A DNA stretch of 64,000 nucleotides from Lactococcus cremoris subsp. cremoris NBRC 100676 (GTDB taxonomy: Bacteria; Bacillota; Bacilli; Lactobacillales; Streptococcaceae). Both the position numbers and the translations under genes were made by a program. The notes beneath the pieces were generated by a model that had not been told where the DNA came from, searched no databases, and worked only from the letters and a program-made list of their open reading frames with translations. This document shows, in pieces, positions 46,238-54,406 of the stretch. The stretch is from contig NZ_BCVK01000001.1 of NCBI RefSeq assembly GCF_001591705.1, positions 40,364 to 104,363 on the forward strand. Direction: 5' to 3'. Within the stretch, counting starts at the first letter, position 1, and each line of letters begins with the position of its first letter.

Positions 46238-46897
46238 TTATCTTCTTGGTTGGGCTACCAAAGCCGATTGGATGTTAAATTGACGTTTCAAGAGCCAACG
46301 TACTCCGAAAGCTACAGCCCCAACAATAACCAAGGCTACTGCAGGAAGTTGTAAATTGATTGAAGTTGGTATAAGTCCAGAGAAAATCGTTACTGCAATC
46401 CAAAGGAGTACTGAAAGAGTCGTTGCTGCAAAACCTTTCCAGTTCCAACTTCTACGGCTGTTGTCAGCTTTAGGACGGTAAAAGTAACGATACATCATGT
46501 ACATCACAAGTCCAGCAACTGCAGCTGAAAGAATTGTTGTAATCAATCCATAAACCGGTGCTTTAGAAGTAATAAGTGCGGTTACTCCATTTAAAAGAGA
46601 AATAAATCCTAAGAAGAGTAAGCTACTATCAAGCCACATCAAAACTGGATTTTCATTTTTTTCACTGACAGGTCTGTCAGCGACTTTAGGTTGATATTGA
46701 GAAACAAATTCAGTCGGTGCACCCAATAACTTACGAGCAATAATTCCTGATTTTTGACCTTCAATAATCTGTGGAAGAATATCATTCAAAATTTCTTTTA
46801 CTTCTTCATCTGATTTTCCGACCAAAATCAGCTGTTTCGTTACCGAATGAATGTATTCTTTATTTTTAGCAGTGAGTTCTTCGATTAAATTTTCCAT
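46238..46897 (-). CDS. DUF1129-family membrane protein
   Basis: A 219-residue protein. Residues 1-70 form a soluble helical region (ELTAKNKEYIHSVTKQLILV and DILPQIIEGQKSGIIARKLL) typical of DUF1129. Four hydrophobic helices follow (FLGFISLLNGVTALI, LITTILSAAVAGLVMYMMY, ATTLSVLLWIAVTIFSGLI, LPAVALVIVGAVAFGVRWL). The function of the family is unknown. A TGATAAAAT box lies 6 bases before the ATG, so transcription may begin close to the start codon, although GAGG in that gap could serve as a ribosome site. Confidence 0.85.
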   Translation of the reverse strand: MENLIEELTAKNKEYIHSVTKQLILVGKSDEEVKEILNDILPQIIEGQKSGIIARKLLGAPTEFVSQYQPKVADRPVSEKNENPVLMWLDSSLLFLGFISLLNGVTALITSKAPVYGLITTILSAAVAGLVMYMMYRYFYRPKADNSRRSWNWKGFAATTLSVLLWIAVTIFSGLIPTSINLQLPAVALVIVGAVAFGVRWLLKRQFNIQSALVAQPRR

Positions 46898-46950
46898 AAC
46901 CTCATTTTATCAGAAAGCCCGAAAAAAAACAGCAAAAAATGGACAAAAGC

Positions 46951-46980
46951 TTGATTTTTTTATTTGAAAAATGTTATAAT
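46951..46980 (+). promoter_or_regulatory. Promoter of rpmB
   Basis: TTGATT, an 18-base spacer and TATAAT preceded by TGT. It lies about 54 bases ahead of the rpmB start. Confidence 0.8.
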
Positions 46981-47033
46981 CAACAAGTATGTTGTTTTTA
47001 AGCACATAAAAATTCTAATGGGAGGTAAATATA

Positions 47034-47228
47034 ATGTCTAAAGAATGTTATTTTACTGGTCGTAAGACTGTTTCAAGTAACAACCGTTCACACGCGATGA
47101 ACCAAACTAAACGTGTAGTTAAACCAAATCTTCAAAAAGTTACAATTCTTGAAAACGGTGAACTCAAAACTGTCTGGGCTTCAGCTAAAGCTTTGAAGAA
47201 ATTGCCAGCAGGCGTAGAACGCGTATAA
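47034..47228 (+). CDS. rpmB: 50S ribosomal protein L28
   Basis: A 64-residue basic large-subunit protein: [20 protein letters not shown], then [14 protein letters not shown]. Size and sequence are typical of Gram-positive L28. A strong GGGAGG ribosome site lies 8 bases upstream, its own promoter is at 46951-46980, and a terminator follows. Confidence 0.98.
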   Translation: MSKECYFTGRKTVSSNNRSHAMNQTKRVVKPNLQKVTILENGELKTVWASAKALKKLPAGVERV

Positions 47229-47258
47229 TTTTTGTTTTTTGCAAAACACAAAAATATC

Positions 47259-47283
47259 CTGTCATCTGACGGGGTTTTTTATT
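47259..47283 (+). terminator. Terminator after rpmB
   Basis: 7-bp stem CCTGTCA/TGACGGG (one G-T pair) with a two-base loop and a run of six T. Confidence 0.82.
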
Positions 47284-47500
47284 TACTGACAGCTTTATCA
47301 TTAAATAAAATCGTCACTACTAAATTCTGTCAGCGCTGACAAATGATAAATTTCAAAAAGCAGTTCATAAGAGCTGTTTTATTTTATAAAAGTATGATAA
47401 AATGAGTAATGATATTTAAATAATATGGAGGAAAGTGCCGTTTGTCAGTCAATTTTTCTTTATTTACAAGTTTTGTAAATATATTGACGACGGTACAGCT

Positions 47501-47869
47501 ATGAAAATGAGTGTTATTATCAACAACCAACATGGGAATGTCGATATTGCTACCGAAGTCATTGCAACAGTTGTAGGTGCTTCTACAACTGAAATTTTTG
47601 GCGTTGTCGGTATGACCAGCAAATCTGCTGTTAAAGATAATGTACGCAGCGTTTTGCGTCAAGAAAATTACTCTAAAGGAGTTGTAGTTACAACGGCTGA
47701 CAATGAAACTTCTATTGATGTTTATGTTGTCATTTCTTATGGTGTAAAAATCAGCGAAGTTGCAAAAAATATTCAAGAACGTGTTCGCTTCAATATCGAA
47801 AATCAACTTGGAATCACAGCCAGTAGCGTAAACGTCTATGTACAAAATGTGAAGGTGGTTGAGGATTAG
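47501..47869 (+). CDS. Asp23/Gls24-family (YloU-like) protein
   Basis: A 122-residue alkaline-shock (Asp23/DUF322) protein: IINNQHGNVDIATEVIATVV, GVVGMTSKSAVKDN and VNVYVQNVKVVED. YloU-type members are encoded before the fatty-acid kinase gene yloV/fakA, as here, with a one-base overlap. The exact role is unclear; it is probably an envelope- or lipid-linked accessory. The ATG at 47501 matches homologue starts but has only a weak ribosome site. A GTG at 47435 directly after GGAGG would add 22 residues of unusual hydrophobic, aromatic sequence and is the alternative. Confidence 0.85.
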   Translation: MKMSVIINNQHGNVDIATEVIATVVGASTTEIFGVVGMTSKSAVKDNVRSVLRQENYSKGVVVTTADNETSIDVYVVISYGVKISEVAKNIQERVRFNIENQLGITASSVNVYVQNVKVVED

Positions 47870-49533
47870 TGTCAAATATCAATTCAAGTAAATTTCAAGA
47901 AATGGTTCAAGCAGCGGCAAGCCGCTTGAATGAACAAGCCGAATACGTCAACTCGCTTAATGTTTTCCCTGTTCCAGATGGAGACACGGGAACAAACATG
48001 GGCATGACCATTACTAACGGTGCCAAAGATGTCGCTTCTAAACCAGCCGAAACTGTTGGTGAGGTTGCTCAAATTCTTTCAAAAGGACTTCTTATGGGGG
48101 CTCGCGGGAATTCTGGTGTTATTTTAAGCCAACTTTTCCGTGGATTTGCTCAATATGTTAAAGATTATGAAGAAATTGACGGAATTCATCTTGCAGCTGC
48201 CCTTCAAAACGGGGTAGAAGTGGCCTACAAAGCCGTTATGAAACCTGTTGAAGGTACAATTTTAACCGTTTCTCGTGGTGCTGCTGAGTTAGCAAAACGT
48301 AAAACTGACGAAACTGATGATGCTGTGGAAATTATGGAAGCAGCACTTGAAGGAGCCAAAAAAGCATTAGCAATGACTCCTGATATGCTTCCTGTTCTTA
48401 AAGAAGTTGGGGTTGTTGACTCTGGTGGTCAAGGTCTCGTTTATATTTACGAAGGCTTTTTGATGGCACTTAATGGTGAATTCGTACCAGAAACACCTGT
48501 TGCCGAACTTGGGGCAATGGACCGAATGGTCAATGTTGAACACGAAAGTGTCGCCAACGTTTCAACAGCAGATATTAAATATGGTTACTGTACAGAAATC
48601 ATGGTTGAGTTAGGCAAAGGTCCAACTTCCCGTGAAAGTTATGACCATGATAACTTCCAAACTTATCTTGCAGGAATTGGAAACTCACTTCTTGTTGTTG
48701 ATGATGAGGAAGTCGTTAAAGTCCATGTCCACACTGAAGATCCTGGTTTAGTCATGCAAGAAGGTCTTAAATACGGACGTCTTGTAAAAGTCAAAGTCGA
48801 TAACATGCGTCTCCAAAACGAAGGCGTTGCTGAAAAAGAAGCGAAATCATCAAATGTTTCAACTTCTACTTCTAAAAAAGACTGGGGCTTGATTGCTATC
48901 GCTGCTGGTGAAGGTTTGGCTGATATTTTCCGTGAAATGGGTGTTAATCACGTTGTTTCAGGTGGTCAAACAATGAATCCATCAACCGAAGATATCTTGA
49001 CTGCCATTGAAGCTGTTAATGCAGAAAAAGTAATCATTGTACCAAATAATAAAAACATCTTCATGGCCGCAAAATCTGCTGCCGAAGTTGCTGAAATTCC
49101 TGTTGAAGTGATTGAATCTGCAACAGTTCCTCAAGGATTTACAGCATTGTTGAGTTTTGACCCAACACGTTCAATTGAAGAAAATAAAGCGGCCATGACC
49201 AGTGCCCTTTCAGATGTTCAATCTGGTTCGGTTACAACAGCAATCCGTGATACAAATGTCGATGGCATTGAAATTCATAAAAAAGATACACTTGGAATGT
49301 TGAATAACAAAATTGTTGTGTCAACTAGAAAAATGAATGATGCTATCTTTGCTGTCTTCGATCAAATGATTGATGAAGATAGTGAGATTGTAGCAATTTA
49401 TATTGGTGAAGAAGGCAAAAAAGCCAACGCTGAAAAAATTGCGAAAGAACTTGAGAAAAAATATCCTGAGATTGAAGTTGAAATCCATGATGGAAAACAA
49501 CCTGTCTATCCATATCTCTTCTCAGTTGAGTAA
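47869..49533 (+). CDS. fakA: Fatty acid kinase catalytic subunit FakA (YloV/DAK2 family)
   Basis: A 554-residue DegV/DAK-partner kinase. The N-terminal Dak2 domain has VFPVPDGDTGTNMGMT (metal-binding Asp residues) and LLMGARGNSGVILSQLF. A middle domain and a C-terminal DegV-like domain (HVVSGGQTMNPSTEDIL, VIIVPNNKNI) follow. FakA phosphorylates fatty acids bound to FakB proteins for phospholipid synthesis. The start is a GTG overlapping the stop of the Asp23-family gene. A strong terminator follows. Confidence 0.92.
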   Translation: MSNINSSKFQEMVQAAASRLNEQAEYVNSLNVFPVPDGDTGTNMGMTITNGAKDVASKPAETVGEVAQILSKGLLMGARGNSGVILSQLFRGFAQYVKDYEEIDGIHLAAALQNGVEVAYKAVMKPVEGTILTVSRGAAELAKRKTDETDDAVEIMEAALEGAKKALAMTPDMLPVLKEVGVVDSGGQGLVYIYEGFLMALNGEFVPETPVAELGAMDRMVNVEHESVANVSTADIKYGYCTEIMVELGKGPTSRESYDHDNFQTYLAGIGNSLLVVDDEEVVKVHVHTEDPGLVMQEGLKYGRLVKVKVDNMRLQNEGVAEKEAKSSNVSTSTSKKDWGLIAIAAGEGLADIFREMGVNHVVSGGQTMNPSTEDILTAIEAVNAEKVIIVPNNKNIFMAAKSAAEVAEIPVEVIESATVPQGFTALLSFDPTRSIEENKAAMTSALSDVQSGSVTTAIRDTNVDGIEIHKKDTLGMLNNKIVVSTRKMNDAIFAVFDQMIDEDSEIVAIYIGEEGKKANAEKIAKELEKKYPEIEVEIHDGKQPVYPYLFSVE

Positions 49534-49545
49534 AATATAAAATAA

Positions 49546-49577
49546 CAAAAATTCTGATGTCAAACATCAGAATTTTT
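49546..49577 (+). terminator. Terminator after fakA
   Basis: 14- to 15-bp stem (49546-49560 with 49564-49577) with a three-base loop and T-run. Confidence 0.9.
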
Positions 49578-49589
49578 CTTTTGCTTATA

Positions 49590-49643
49590 AAAAGTTACTG
49601 ACAAAATACTTTTCATTGTTTTGAGTTTCTGTCAGTAACTTTT
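49590..49643 (-). terminator. Long-loop hairpin after msrB
   Basis: 14-bp perfect stem AAAAGTTACTGACA (49590-49603) with TGTCAGTAACTTTT (49630-49643) around a 26-base loop. It is built from the recurrent word, with a T-run on each strand. Confidence 0.7.
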
Positions 49644-49660
49644 TTATTTAATCAGCGGAA

Positions 49661-50089
49661 TTATGAAAAATATTTTATATAATCTCCGTATCCTTCTGAT
49701 TCTAATTGGTCAAAGGGGATAAAACGCAAAGCTGCAGAATTGATACAGTAACGTAAGCCCCCTTTATCTAAAGGTCCATCAGTAAAAACGTGACCCAAAT
49801 GGCTGTCAGCATTACTAGAACGAACTTCTGTACGCTCCATAAAAAGAGACTTATCTCGTTTTTCTTTGACCATTTTTTTGTCAATTGGTTGTGTAAAGGC
49901 AGGCCAGCCACATCCAGATTGATATTTATCAAGACTTGTAAACAGTGGTTCTCCACTGACAATATCAACATACAAGCCTTTTTCAAAGAAATCATCAAAC
50001 TCATTAGTGAAAGGGGCTTCTGTTCCATTTTCTTGAGTAACACGATAAGCAAGTGGACTCAATTTCTTTTTAAGTTCTTCTTTTTTCAT
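49661..50089 (-). CDS. msrB: Peptide-methionine (R)-S-oxide reductase
   Basis: A 142-residue MsrB that repairs oxidised methionine. It has [27 protein letters not shown] and the catalytic [13 protein letters not shown]. The two CxxC pairs that bind zinc in many MsrB proteins are absent, so this is the zinc-free form. The ATG at 50089 is preceded by GAAAGGAAAG. Upstream lie two inverted repeats (50121-50137 and 50141-50170) that may regulate it. Confidence 0.95.
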   Translation of the reverse strand: MKKEELKKKLSPLAYRVTQENGTEAPFTNEFDDFFEKGLYVDIVSGEPLFTSLDKYQSGCGWPAFTQPIDKKMVKEKRDKSLFMERTEVRSSNADSHLGHVFTDGPLDKGGLRYCINSAALRFIPFDQLESEGYGDYIKYFS

Positions 50090-50120
50090 TAACTTTCCTT
50101 TCTTGTAAGTAATTATTGAT

Positions 50121-50137
50121 TGTCAACCCTTTTGACA
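50121..50137. promoter_or_regulatory. Inverted repeat TGTCAA-N5-TTGACA upstream of msrB
   Basis: Perfect 6-5-6 dyad 32 bases before the msrB start. Candidate operator; the regulator is unknown. Confidence 0.5.
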
Positions 50138-50140
50138 TTG

Positions 50141-50170
50141 GTGTAAACTAAGTTGACAAAGAGTTTACAC
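50141..50170. promoter_or_regulatory. Inverted repeat GTGTAAAC-N14-GTTTACAC upstream of msrB
   Basis: Perfect 8-bp arms separated by 14 bases (50141-50148 and 50163-50170), next to the previous dyad. This could bind a regulator to two half-sites; no known box was recognised. Confidence 0.5.
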
Positions 50171-50334
50171 TGCTGAGTTTTCAGCGCAATCAAACCCTAT
50201 AAAAATCAAAATCACTCTTTGAGTAAGCAACATAATATCAAAAAAATAGGCTTATTTCCATTGAAATCACTTACAAATCCCTCCTTCTTTCTTTTTTTAA
50301 ACTCTAAAATATAATGTTACTTTTCAGAAAATTA

Positions 50335-50363
50335 TTGTATCGTACTTTAAATTTTGATATAAT
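50335..50363 (+). promoter_or_regulatory. Promoter of feoAB
   Basis: TTGTAT, a 17-base spacer and TATAAT preceded by TGA. It is followed by an inverted repeat over the first transcribed bases. Confidence 0.8.
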
Positions 50364-50372
50364 CATAAATGT

Positions 50373-50391
50373 AAAATGTACTTGACATTTT
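50373..50391. promoter_or_regulatory. Operator-like inverted repeat downstream of the feoAB promoter
   Basis: Perfect AAAATGT-N5-ACATTTT dyad starting about 10 bases after the -10 box, a position where a repressor would stop transcription. An iron- or redox-responsive regulator is inferred from the operon it precedes. Confidence 0.6.
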
Positions 50392-50419
50392 CTGTAATCA
50401 TTTGATCCCAGGAGGTAAA

Positions 50420-50878
50420 ATGAGAACTCTTAACAATACCCATATTGGGCAAATTTACTATATTCATAAAGTTATTGGCAAAAATCAAAGTAAATTACGT
50501 GATTTAGGCCTGATATCTGATAAAAAAATTACACTTGTTTCTGCTGATGGTGAAAATTCAATCATCAAAATTGACGAGATGCGTTTAGCATTAAATTCTT
50601 CTTTTTTAGAACAAATTTTCGTTAAAGAAGAACGTTCTAGCGAAGAAATTATTGGCTTAGCTCATTTGCAAGTTGGCCAAACGGGTACTGTCCGTATGAT
50701 AGACGCCACTTCTGATATACGCCGACGTTTAATGGATATGGGAATTACCCGAGGAACAAGCGTACATCTGCAAAAATTAGCCCCGCTTGGTGACCCACTT
50801 GAACTTCGACTTCGCGGATACTCTCTTTCTTTGAGAAAGACAGATGCCGAAAAAATCAAAGTTGTTCTCGAACAATAA
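50420..50878 (+). CDS. feoA: FeoA protein with two FeoA domains
   Basis: A 152-residue cytoplasmic protein made of two SH3-like FeoA domains in tandem: residues about 5-72 (IGQIYYIHKVIGKNQSKLRD) and about 80-152 (LQVGQTGTVRMIDATSDIRR, RRLMDMGITRGTSVHLQ). FeoA assists FeoB in ferrous iron uptake; most bacteria have a single domain of about 75 residues. The ATG at 50420 follows a perfect AGGAGG; the frame upstream is open but unsupported. Confidence 0.93.
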   Translation: MRTLNNTHIGQIYYIHKVIGKNQSKLRDLGLISDKKITLVSADGENSIIKIDEMRLALNSSFLEQIFVKEERSSEEIIGLAHLQVGQTGTVRMIDATSDIRRRLMDMGITRGTSVHLQKLAPLGDPLELRLRGYSLSLRKTDAEKIKVVLEQ

Positions 50879-50906
50879 TGTTCAACTCAATCTATTTCAC
50901 GTTAAT

Positions 50907-50947
50907 TTTACTAAAAACATCTTTCTTTAAAGTACATCTTTAGTAAA
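50907..50947 (+). repeat. Stem-loop between feoA and feoB
   Basis: 9-bp arms TTTACTAAA (50907-50915) and TTTAGTAAA (50939-50947) lie in the 102-base gap before feoB. They could set the relative amounts of the two proteins by mRNA processing. Confidence 0.45.
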
Positions 50948-50980
50948 TGATAACAGCCCTTAATAAGAAATTACAATAAT

Positions 50981-53056
50981 ATGAAAATAATTGCTCTACT
51001 CGGAAATCCAAATAGTGGAAAAACTAGCATTTTTAATCTTTTAACTGGTTCCAATCAACAAGTAGGAAATTGGCCAGGCGTCACTGTTGAAAAAAATTCT
51101 GGAATCTATCGAAAAGATAAAAATGTTTGTATTCAAGATTTACCGGGTCTCTACTCCCTCTCTCCTTACTCGCTTGATGAGCAAGTTGCCAGAGATTTTT
51201 TGGTCAAAACCCCACCTGATGCTCTAATTAATATCGTTGATTCAACCAATCTGGAACGTTCTCTCTACTTAACTTTACAGTTGATGGAATTTGGAATTCC
51301 TATGGTACTCGCGCTCAATATGAGCGATTTATTAGAAAATCAGGGAAAGAAAATTGACCTTGAAAAACTTTCTTACAGTCTTGGTATTCCTGTCATTACA
51401 ACCTCAGCTATTAAAAACAAAGGTTTAGATGAGGTCATTAAAGCAGCACTCAGAAGTCCTGAAGTTCAACCTTTAGATTATGACCATCGTCTTGAAGGAG
51501 CCTTGTCAGAAATTAGCAAAGTCACTGGTTTTACAAATCGCTTTGAACAAATTAAAGTTTTTGAAGGAGACCAACTTTTACTGACAAAATTATCAGCAGA
51601 ACAACTAGATGAAGTTGAGGAAATTGTCAGTATCACTGAAAAATTAATGACTGATGACCGAGAGTCCATTATTGTCAATGAACGCTACGACTTAATCGGT
51701 CACTTTGTTCAGCTTTCTGTCAGCCAAACTGAAACAGGAAAAGTCAATCTGACAGACCGAATCGACCAAATCATCACTCACAAATGGTTGGGACTTCCTA
51801 TCTTTGTTTTTATCATGTGGCTAGTTTACTTTATTTCCATTCAAACTGTCGGAACAGCGGCAACTGATTGGCTTAATGATGTCTTTTTTGGTCAGTGGCT
51901 TCCTGACTTGATTGCCAATGGAATGAATGCTTTAGCGGTCACTCCTTGGGTTCAAGATTTAGTTTTGAATGGTGTAGTTGCAGGGATTGGTGCAATTTTA
52001 GGTTTCGTTCCTCAAATTTTTGTCCTCTTTTTACTTTTAGGAATCCTTGAAGATTCTGGATATATGGCTCGGGTGGCCTTTGTCATGGACCGTATCTTTA
52101 GAAGATTTGGGCTTTCGGGTAAGTCTTTTATACCGATGCTCATCGCTTCTGGCTGTGGTGTAGCCGGAATTATGGCAACGAGAACCATTGAACAAGAACG
52201 GGACCGAAAAATTACGATTATGGTCACAACTTTCATGCCTTGTTCTGCAAAATTACCAATCATCGCCTTAGTTTCTGGTGCCTTTTTTCCCCATGCTTCT
52301 TGGGTCGCTCCAAGCGCTTATTTCCTAGGAATGTCCATGATTATTCTCTCTGGTATTATTTTGAAAAAAACGCGAATGTTTTCTGGAGATACATCAGCTT
52401 TTATCATGGAACTCCCCACTTATCACTTACCTTATGCACTGACCGTTTTAAAATATGCTTTTGACCGTGCCTTTTCTTTTGTGAAGCGGGCCGGTACGAT
52501 CATTTTTGCGATGAATGTTTTGATTTGGTTCACTTCTAATTATAATTGGACATTAGCCCATGTTGATGCTGGTCAGTCTATTCTTGCTGATGTTGGTAAA
52601 GTTGTTGCAGTCGTCTTTGCTCCACTTGGTTTTGGAGAATGGCGTGCAACAGTTGCGACGATTACGGGATTAATCGCTAAAGAAACGATTGTTGGAACAA
52701 TGGGGGTGCTTTTCGCTCATAATTCTGGCGACAGTCATCAACTTTGGTCGGCTGTTCAAGCAACTTATACTCCTCTTTCTGCTTATTCTTTATTGGTTTT
52801 CAATCTCCTTTGTGCCCCTTGTGTCGCTGCAATTTCAACCATTTATAAAGAAATGGGAGATGTCCGATGGACTTTACGTGCCGTTGGTTTCCAAACATTA
52901 GTCGCTTATAGTATGAGTTTCATCATTTACCAATTGGGCAGTTTTTTCAGCTCACAAAACTTTGATGTCCTTAGTTTAGTCGCTCTGCTTGTATTGTTGG
53001 TTGGTTTATATTTTATTTTCAGAAAAGGAAAGGATGTTTCCTATGAACTTAGCTAG
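50981..53056 (+). CDS. feoB: Ferrous iron transport protein FeoB
   Basis: A 691-residue inner-membrane Fe(II) transporter. The N-terminal G domain has G1 GNPNSGKTS, G2 region GNWPGVTVEK, G3 DLPGLYSLSPYS and G4 NMSD. A helical GDI-like region follows, then about 10 membrane helices with the Gate/FeoB core motifs (GYMARVAFVMDR, ASGCGVAGIMATRT, FMPCSAKLPI). Expressed with feoA. There is no clear ribosome site at the ATG, so coupling or an unusual start mechanism is possible. Confidence 0.97.
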   Translation: MKIIALLGNPNSGKTSIFNLLTGSNQQVGNWPGVTVEKNSGIYRKDKNVCIQDLPGLYSLSPYSLDEQVARDFLVKTPPDALINIVDSTNLERSLYLTLQLMEFGIPMVLALNMSDLLENQGKKIDLEKLSYSLGIPVITTSAIKNKGLDEVIKAALRSPEVQPLDYDHRLEGALSEISKVTGFTNRFEQIKVFEGDQLLLTKLSAEQLDEVEEIVSITEKLMTDDRESIIVNERYDLIGHFVQLSVSQTETGKVNLTDRIDQIITHKWLGLPIFVFIMWLVYFISIQTVGTAATDWLNDVFFGQWLPDLIANGMNALAVTPWVQDLVLNGVVAGIGAILGFVPQIFVLFLLLGILEDSGYMARVAFVMDRIFRRFGLSGKSFIPMLIASGCGVAGIMATRTIEQERDRKITIMVTTFMPCSAKLPIIALVSGAFFPHASWVAPSAYFLGMSMIILSGIILKKTRMFSGDTSAFIMELPTYHLPYALTVLKYAFDRAFSFVKRAGTIIFAMNVLIWFTSNYNWTLAHVDAGQSILADVGKVVAVVFAPLGFGEWRATVATITGLIAKETIVGTMGVLFAHNSGDSHQLWSAVQATYTPLSAYSLLVFNLLCAPCVAAISTIYKEMGDVRWTLRAVGFQTLVAYSMSFIIYQLGSFFSSQNFDVLSLVALLVLLVGLYFIFRKGKDVSYELS

Positions 53057-53243
53057 TATCGTTATCTTAGCAATTATTTTCATCATTACTGGATTTGCCA
53101 TCTTTAAAACTGTTCGCAGCAAAGGGGCATGTGAAGACTGTAATGTTAATACTTGTCCAGTTAAAGGAGCCGCAGCTCTGCCCACGTCTAATCAAGCTTC
53201 GACAAATAAAAATACAGAGTCAAAACATGATTATTGTAATTAA
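53043..53243 (+). CDS. FeoB-associated Cys-rich membrane protein
   Basis: A 66-residue protein with one membrane helix (ASIVILAIIFIITGFAIF), then CEDCNVNTC and a polar tail ending in Cys. This is the small FeoB-associated Cys-rich family encoded after feoB, thought to help hold or pass Fe(II). It starts within the last 14 bases of feoB. An ATG three codons earlier (53034) with slightly better ribosome-site spacing is an alternative start. Confidence 0.85.
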   Translation: MNLASIVILAIIFIITGFAIFKTVRSKGACEDCNVNTCPVKGAAALPTSNQASTNKNTESKHDYCN

Positions 53244-53265
53244 GAGATAGCTTTTGTCAGCAAAT

Positions 53266-53300
53266 AAAAAAAACTCCAAACATAATTATTGGAGTTTTTT
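53266..53300. terminator. Bidirectional terminator between feo operon and menA
   Basis: A stem of AAAAAACTCCAA with TTGGAGTTTTTT around a nine-base loop. It ends both converging transcripts. Confidence 0.85.
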
Positions 53301-53303
53301 TAT

Positions 53304-54209
53304 TTAAAATCTAATCAAACTAATAAAGAGCAATAAAACCTGAACCAGTTGGAAAACCATTAGAATTTTGACGGAACAGATAAAAGTTTCTCTTTTAACT
53401 TGTTTTTGAAGATAAGGCTTTGCAAATTTTATCATTAAAGGAACAATCAATAAAATCAAAAGCATTATCGGAGAAAGTAATCCTAAAATTACTGATACAA
53501 TAATAGCGATAAAAGACAAAATTAAAGCCAAAGTCCACCAAATGAGTGCTGCTTTTTTCCCAATATAATGCACGATTGTAAAACGATGATTGGCTTCATC
53601 TTCTTCTAAATCACAGGTGTTATTCGCTAACATGAGATTAGCGATAAGCAATGTATTGGGTAAAGCAATCAAGAAGCTAGTCGCAAGATTAGCAGATGAC
53701 CAAACAAAGGCCTGCGAACTATTAATATATACACAAATGAGAAAGATGATATAACCCATTGTTAAGCCTGAGAGAAGCTCACCCACAGGAAGGGATGACA
53801 AAGGTTTTGGACCTCCTGCATAAAAGATTCCAACAGCGTAACAAAGAAGACCTAGCCAAAAAACTGCCCAACCCGTCATCAATGCCACAATGATTCCTAA
53901 TGCTAAACTTCCAAAAAAGAAAAAAGCAAGTAAAGCTTTAATTAAAGCCATTGACAGGTTTTCACGACCAATAATATTTGTATTTTTTTGATAATCATTG
54001 GTATCCACCGCGTTATGATAATCATTATAATTATCCCAAATATCAACAAAACAGTTAAACATAAACATGGCAACAAAATAAATACTTAATGCTAATAAAT
54101 TCAGTGAATGGTAATGGTAAAGCGAGTACGAAAGGCCCAGCAGAAACGGAAAGACCGAAGCCGTTTTAGCTTTTAATTCAATGAGTTCAGCGAATATTTT
54201 AAAATTCAT
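53304..54209 (-). CDS. menA: 1,4-dihydroxy-2-naphthoate polyprenyltransferase (MenA)
   Basis: A 301-residue UbiA-family integral membrane enzyme with about eight or nine helices. The first Asp-rich site is DIWDNYNDYHNAVD and the second is NTCDLEEDEANHRF, both needed to bind Mg-prenyl diphosphate. It attaches the isoprenoid tail to the naphthoquinone ring of menaquinone. The ATG at 54209 has GAGGAAATA; the 23 codons upstream are an open extension. The next upstream gene encodes the prenyl chain synthase. Confidence 0.93.
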   Translation of the reverse strand: MNFKIFAELIELKAKTASVFPFLLGLSYSLYHYHSLNLLALSIYFVAMFMFNCFVDIWDNYNDYHNAVDTNDYQKNTNIIGRENLSMALIKALLAFFFFGSLALGIIVALMTGWAVFWLGLLCYAVGIFYAGGPKPLSSLPVGELLSGLTMGYIIFLICVYINSSQAFVWSSANLATSFLIALPNTLLIANLMLANNTCDLEEDEANHRFTIVHYIGKKAALIWWTLALILSFIAIIVSVILGLLSPIMLLILLIVPLMIKFAKPYLQKQVKRETFICSVKILMVFQLVQVLLLFISLIRF

Positions 54210-54380
54210 TATTTCCTCTTTAATGTGATTTATTGACTTTTTTGATTGATAGTTGAACTTTGAATAAGTGATAAACATGGTTTTAAAGTCTCATTCTATC
54301 ATATTTTAATATAAAACTTTCTACAAAAAAACTAGATATTTTTATTCAAACTTCGTCAGTTGACGACACTTATAATAATT

Positions 54381-54406
54381 AAAAAACCTATCGGTGACAG
54401 GCTTTT
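54381..54406 (-). terminator. Terminator after the polyprenyl synthase gene
   Basis: 6-bp stem CCTATC/GACAGG with A/T-rich extension and T-run on the minus strand; it reaches the stop codon of the gene. Confidence 0.7.

Larger units (their letters stand above)
50090..50419. other. 330-base intergenic region between msrB and feoA
   Basis: It contains two inverted repeats next to msrB (50121-50137, 50141-50170), an AT-rich middle without coding potential, the feoA promoter (50335-50363), a third inverted repeat (50373-50391) and the feoA ribosome site. Confidence 0.7.

Noticed and set aside
46981..47000. Tiny hairpin plus T-run as an rpmB attenuator
   Set aside because: The predicted transcription start falls inside the 5' arm, so the hairpin would not form in the RNA.
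47384..47875. 163-residue open frame opposite the Asp23-family gene
   Set aside because: It is an antisense shadow: the plus strand encodes a recognisable family with the expected neighbour, and the minus-strand reading has no ribosome site or similarity.
50335..50400. FNR/FlpA box (TTGAT-N4-ATCAA) ahead of feoA
   Set aside because: The TTGACATTTTCTGTAA stretch has only one plausible half-site; the perfect AAAATGT dyad is the better signal.
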